A stretch of 64,000 nt of DNA. Origin: Paucibacter sp963740455 (GTDB lineage Bacteria; Pseudomonadota; Gammaproteobacteria; Burkholderiales; Burkholderiaceae_C). Both the position numbers and the translations under genes were made by a program. Positions 62,651-64,000 of the stretch are shown here, in pieces. The notes below the pieces were generated by a model. It was not told the DNA's origin. It did no database searches and saw nothing but the letters and a program-made list of their open reading frames with translations. The stretch spans positions 310,001-374,000 of the forward strand of contig CAVUEF010000006.1 in the NCBI GenBank assembly GCA_963740455.1, read 5' to 3'. Each line of letters opens with the position of its first letter. Positions within the stretch are counted from its first letter, which is position 1.

Positions 62651-63716
62651 ATGCGCTATGTGCTGCTGGGCGATGCCCAGAGTCCGCATCTGTTGAAGTG
62701 GGCCCGGGCGTTGGCGCCCCAGGTCGAGCTGTGGGTGGCGTCGTCGCGCGGTTTCGACGCGGGCTTCGATGACTTGCTGCCTCCGAAGCGGCGCCTGGCG
62801 CTGAATACCAAGGCCGATCAGGCGGGTGGCAACATCGGACTGCTGCTCAAGCTGCCGCAGCTCGGCGCTTGGCTGCGTGGGTCGATGCCGATTGCATCAA
62901 CGCGCATTACCTCACTTCGCACGGCACGTTGGCGTGGTTGGCCAAGCGCTTGTGGCGCTTGCGCGCGAAGCTCGTCGGTTCGGCCTGGGGCAGCGACATT
63001 CTGGTCGCGCCGCAGCGAAACGCCATCTACCGCTGGCTCACGCGTCGCGTGTTGCAGAGTTGCGATTTGTGCACCAGCGATTCGCAACACATGAGCGAGC
63101 GCATGCGCGAGCTCGGTGCGGCTGAGGTGATGACATTTGCGTTCGGACTCGACAGTTGCCGCCGCCTGCGGCACAGAAACAGCCGCAGCTGTTTTTTGCG
63201 AATCGCGCGCTCGAATCCATCTACCGGCCGCAACGGGTGTTGGAGCTGTTTGCAGCGCTGGCACGCACGCAGCCCGAAGCACGTCTGCTGATCGCCAACG
63301 ACGGTTCACTCAAAGCGCAGTTGCAGGCCTGGGTGAACGCGCAAGGACTGTCGCAGCAGGTGCAGTTTGTCGGCCGGCTCATTGCTGCGGATCAGGCGCG
63401 CTGCTATGACCAGGCGCAGTGGTATCTGAGCCTGCCGCAAAGCGACTCGGTGGCGGTGTCGGTGCTGGAGGCAATGGCGCATGGCTGCGTGCCGCTGCTG
63501 TCCGATCTGCCGGCGAACCGCGAACTGGTGCGGTCTAGCGTCAACGGTTTGATCGTTGCCGACAGCGCCTTGCCGACCGCAGCCGATCTGCAGCCGCTGC
63601 TGGCGCGGGCTTCAGAGATCGCCGCGCATAACCGCGACTGGGTGGCGCAGCACGGACTTTTTGCGCCGGCGGTGGCGCGCTATCTGGTTCGCTTGCGCAG
63701 CATCATCACAGCATGA
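62651..63716 (+). CDS. Glycosyltransferase (GT-B, family 4 type), two one-base frameshifts
   Basis: Starts MRYVLLGDAQSPHLLKWARAL at 62651. It breaks near 62868 and resumes as WVDADCINAHYLTSHGTLAWLAKRL. It breaks again near 63152 and resumes as LPPPAAQKQPQLFFANRALESIYRPQRVLELFAAL to the stop at 63716. Corrected length is about 355 residues. The donor-site pattern SLPQSDSVAVSVLEAMAHGCVPLLSDLPANRELV (E-x7-E type) marks a retaining GT4 enzyme. Each break is one lost base. The sugar is not predictable. Confidence 0.85.
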
Positions 63717-64000
63717 ACATCCTGCTCATCAACCACTACGCCGGCTCGACGCGCCACGGCATGGAATACCGGCCGTATTACCTGGCGCGCGAATGGGTGC
63801 GGCTGGGTCACAAGGTGCAGATCGTGGCGGGGTCGTATTCGCATGTGCGTACGGTGCAGCCCGAGGTCGGGGATAGGCCGCTCGACGAGGCGCTCGACGG
63901 CATCCGCTACCGCTGGTATCGGACGCCGAGCTACCGCGGCAACGGCGTGAAACGGGCGCTCAGCATCTGGTCGTTCCTGCGCCAGGTGTGGAGCGACACG
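63713..64000 (+). CDS. Glycosyltransferase family 4 (partial, cut by window end)
   Basis: 96 codons are visible, starting MNILLINHYAGSTRHGMEYRPYYLAREWVRLGHKVQIVAGSYSHVR. This is the WbuB-like opening of GT4 transferases (INHYAGSP.HGME.RPYYLA.EW). The start overlaps the stop of the previous gene by ATGA. It continues beyond 64000. Confidence 0.9.
   Translation, partial: MNILLINHYAGSTRHGMEYRPYYLAREWVRLGHKVQIVAGSYSHVRTVQPEVGDRPLDEALDGIRYRWYRTPSYRGNGVKRALSIWSFLRQVWSDT

Noticed and set aside
63094..63094. A fused acyltransferase-glycosyltransferase protein (61952-63094)
   Set aside because: The fusion arises only because a one-base loss at about 62576 hides the acyltransferase stop at 62649; the native genes are separate and adjacent.

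Overview
The window is about 64 kb of GC-rich DNA (roughly 62-65% GC by eye) from a Gram-negative betaproteobacterium, most likely of the order Burkholderiales (Comamonadaceae-like). Support comes from the gene families and their neighbourhoods: rpfE-recJ, fkpB-ispH, ybaK-plsY, pepN-prfB, cheR-cheD-cheB with a diguanylate cyclase/FlhG pair, and MlaE/MlaD outer-membrane lipid transport. CCA-encoding tRNAs, a prfB gene with the bacterial +1 frameshift site, and REP-like repeats of a GGGCCGCCCCAAG type inside and between genes also fit. Most of the sequence is ordinary chromosomal backbone with short overlapping operons.

Layout. 0-2 kb: MlaE permease, MlaD/MCE protein and a lipoprotein (cut by the window edge), minus strand. 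2.1-4.3 kb: a secreted single-Cache protein and a chemoreceptor. 4.5-15.2 kb: an accessory defence region. It starts with two tandem HigB-HigA modules in which both antitoxins are intact and both toxins are broken. It continues with a tightly overlapping type I restriction-modification operon hsdM-hsdS-(AlbA_2/ATPase gene)-hsdR-(YgjP-type metallopeptidase). 15.2-21.4 kb: VOC protein, tRNA-Thr(CGU), pepN, prfB with its programmed frameshift, hydrolase, GNAT acetyltransferase. 21.5-25.5 kb: an acyl-CoA synthetase facing an operon of DUF2975 membrane protein, HTH regulator, TonB-like anchored protein and secreted protein. 25.7-34.7 kb: aldo/keto reductase, ybaK, plsY, RidA, a Sua5/YciO protein, EamA transporter, PHP phosphatase, recJ, rpfE homologue, dienelactone hydrolase. 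34.8-36.4 kb: ZIP transporter and universal stress protein in convergent orientation, separated by a 76-bp palindromic repeat array.

36.4-45.7 kb: sulfurtransferase, EamA transporter, cheR-cheD-cheB, a GGDEF protein coupled to FlhG, Smr protein, radC, fkpB, ispH. 45.7-57.8 kb: serS, tRNA-Ser(CGA), a hydrolase, an ArnT-like glycosyltransferase, DsrE-like protein, a 56-residue membrane protein, pepP, a PAS-GGDEF sensor, glutaryl-CoA dehydrogenase and glucokinase. 57.9-64 kb: a surface-polysaccharide cluster. It carries the dehydrogenase, acetyltransferase and aminotransferase of a UDP-2,3-diacetamido-uronic acid pathway, a flippase, a hexapeptide acyltransferase and two glycosyltransferases, the last cut by the window end.

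A strong quality signal runs through the record. At least thirteen single-base indels break otherwise well conserved genes, eleven of them between 46.6 and 63.2 kb, including two in the essential serS gene. Most are one-base losses. They look like sequencing or assembly errors rather than gene decay, so the affected genes are given here as full-length loci with the frameshift named. The higB frameshift at about 4.58 kb could be either error or decay; the second higB is clearly decayed because it has both a nonsense codon and a missing amino terminus.
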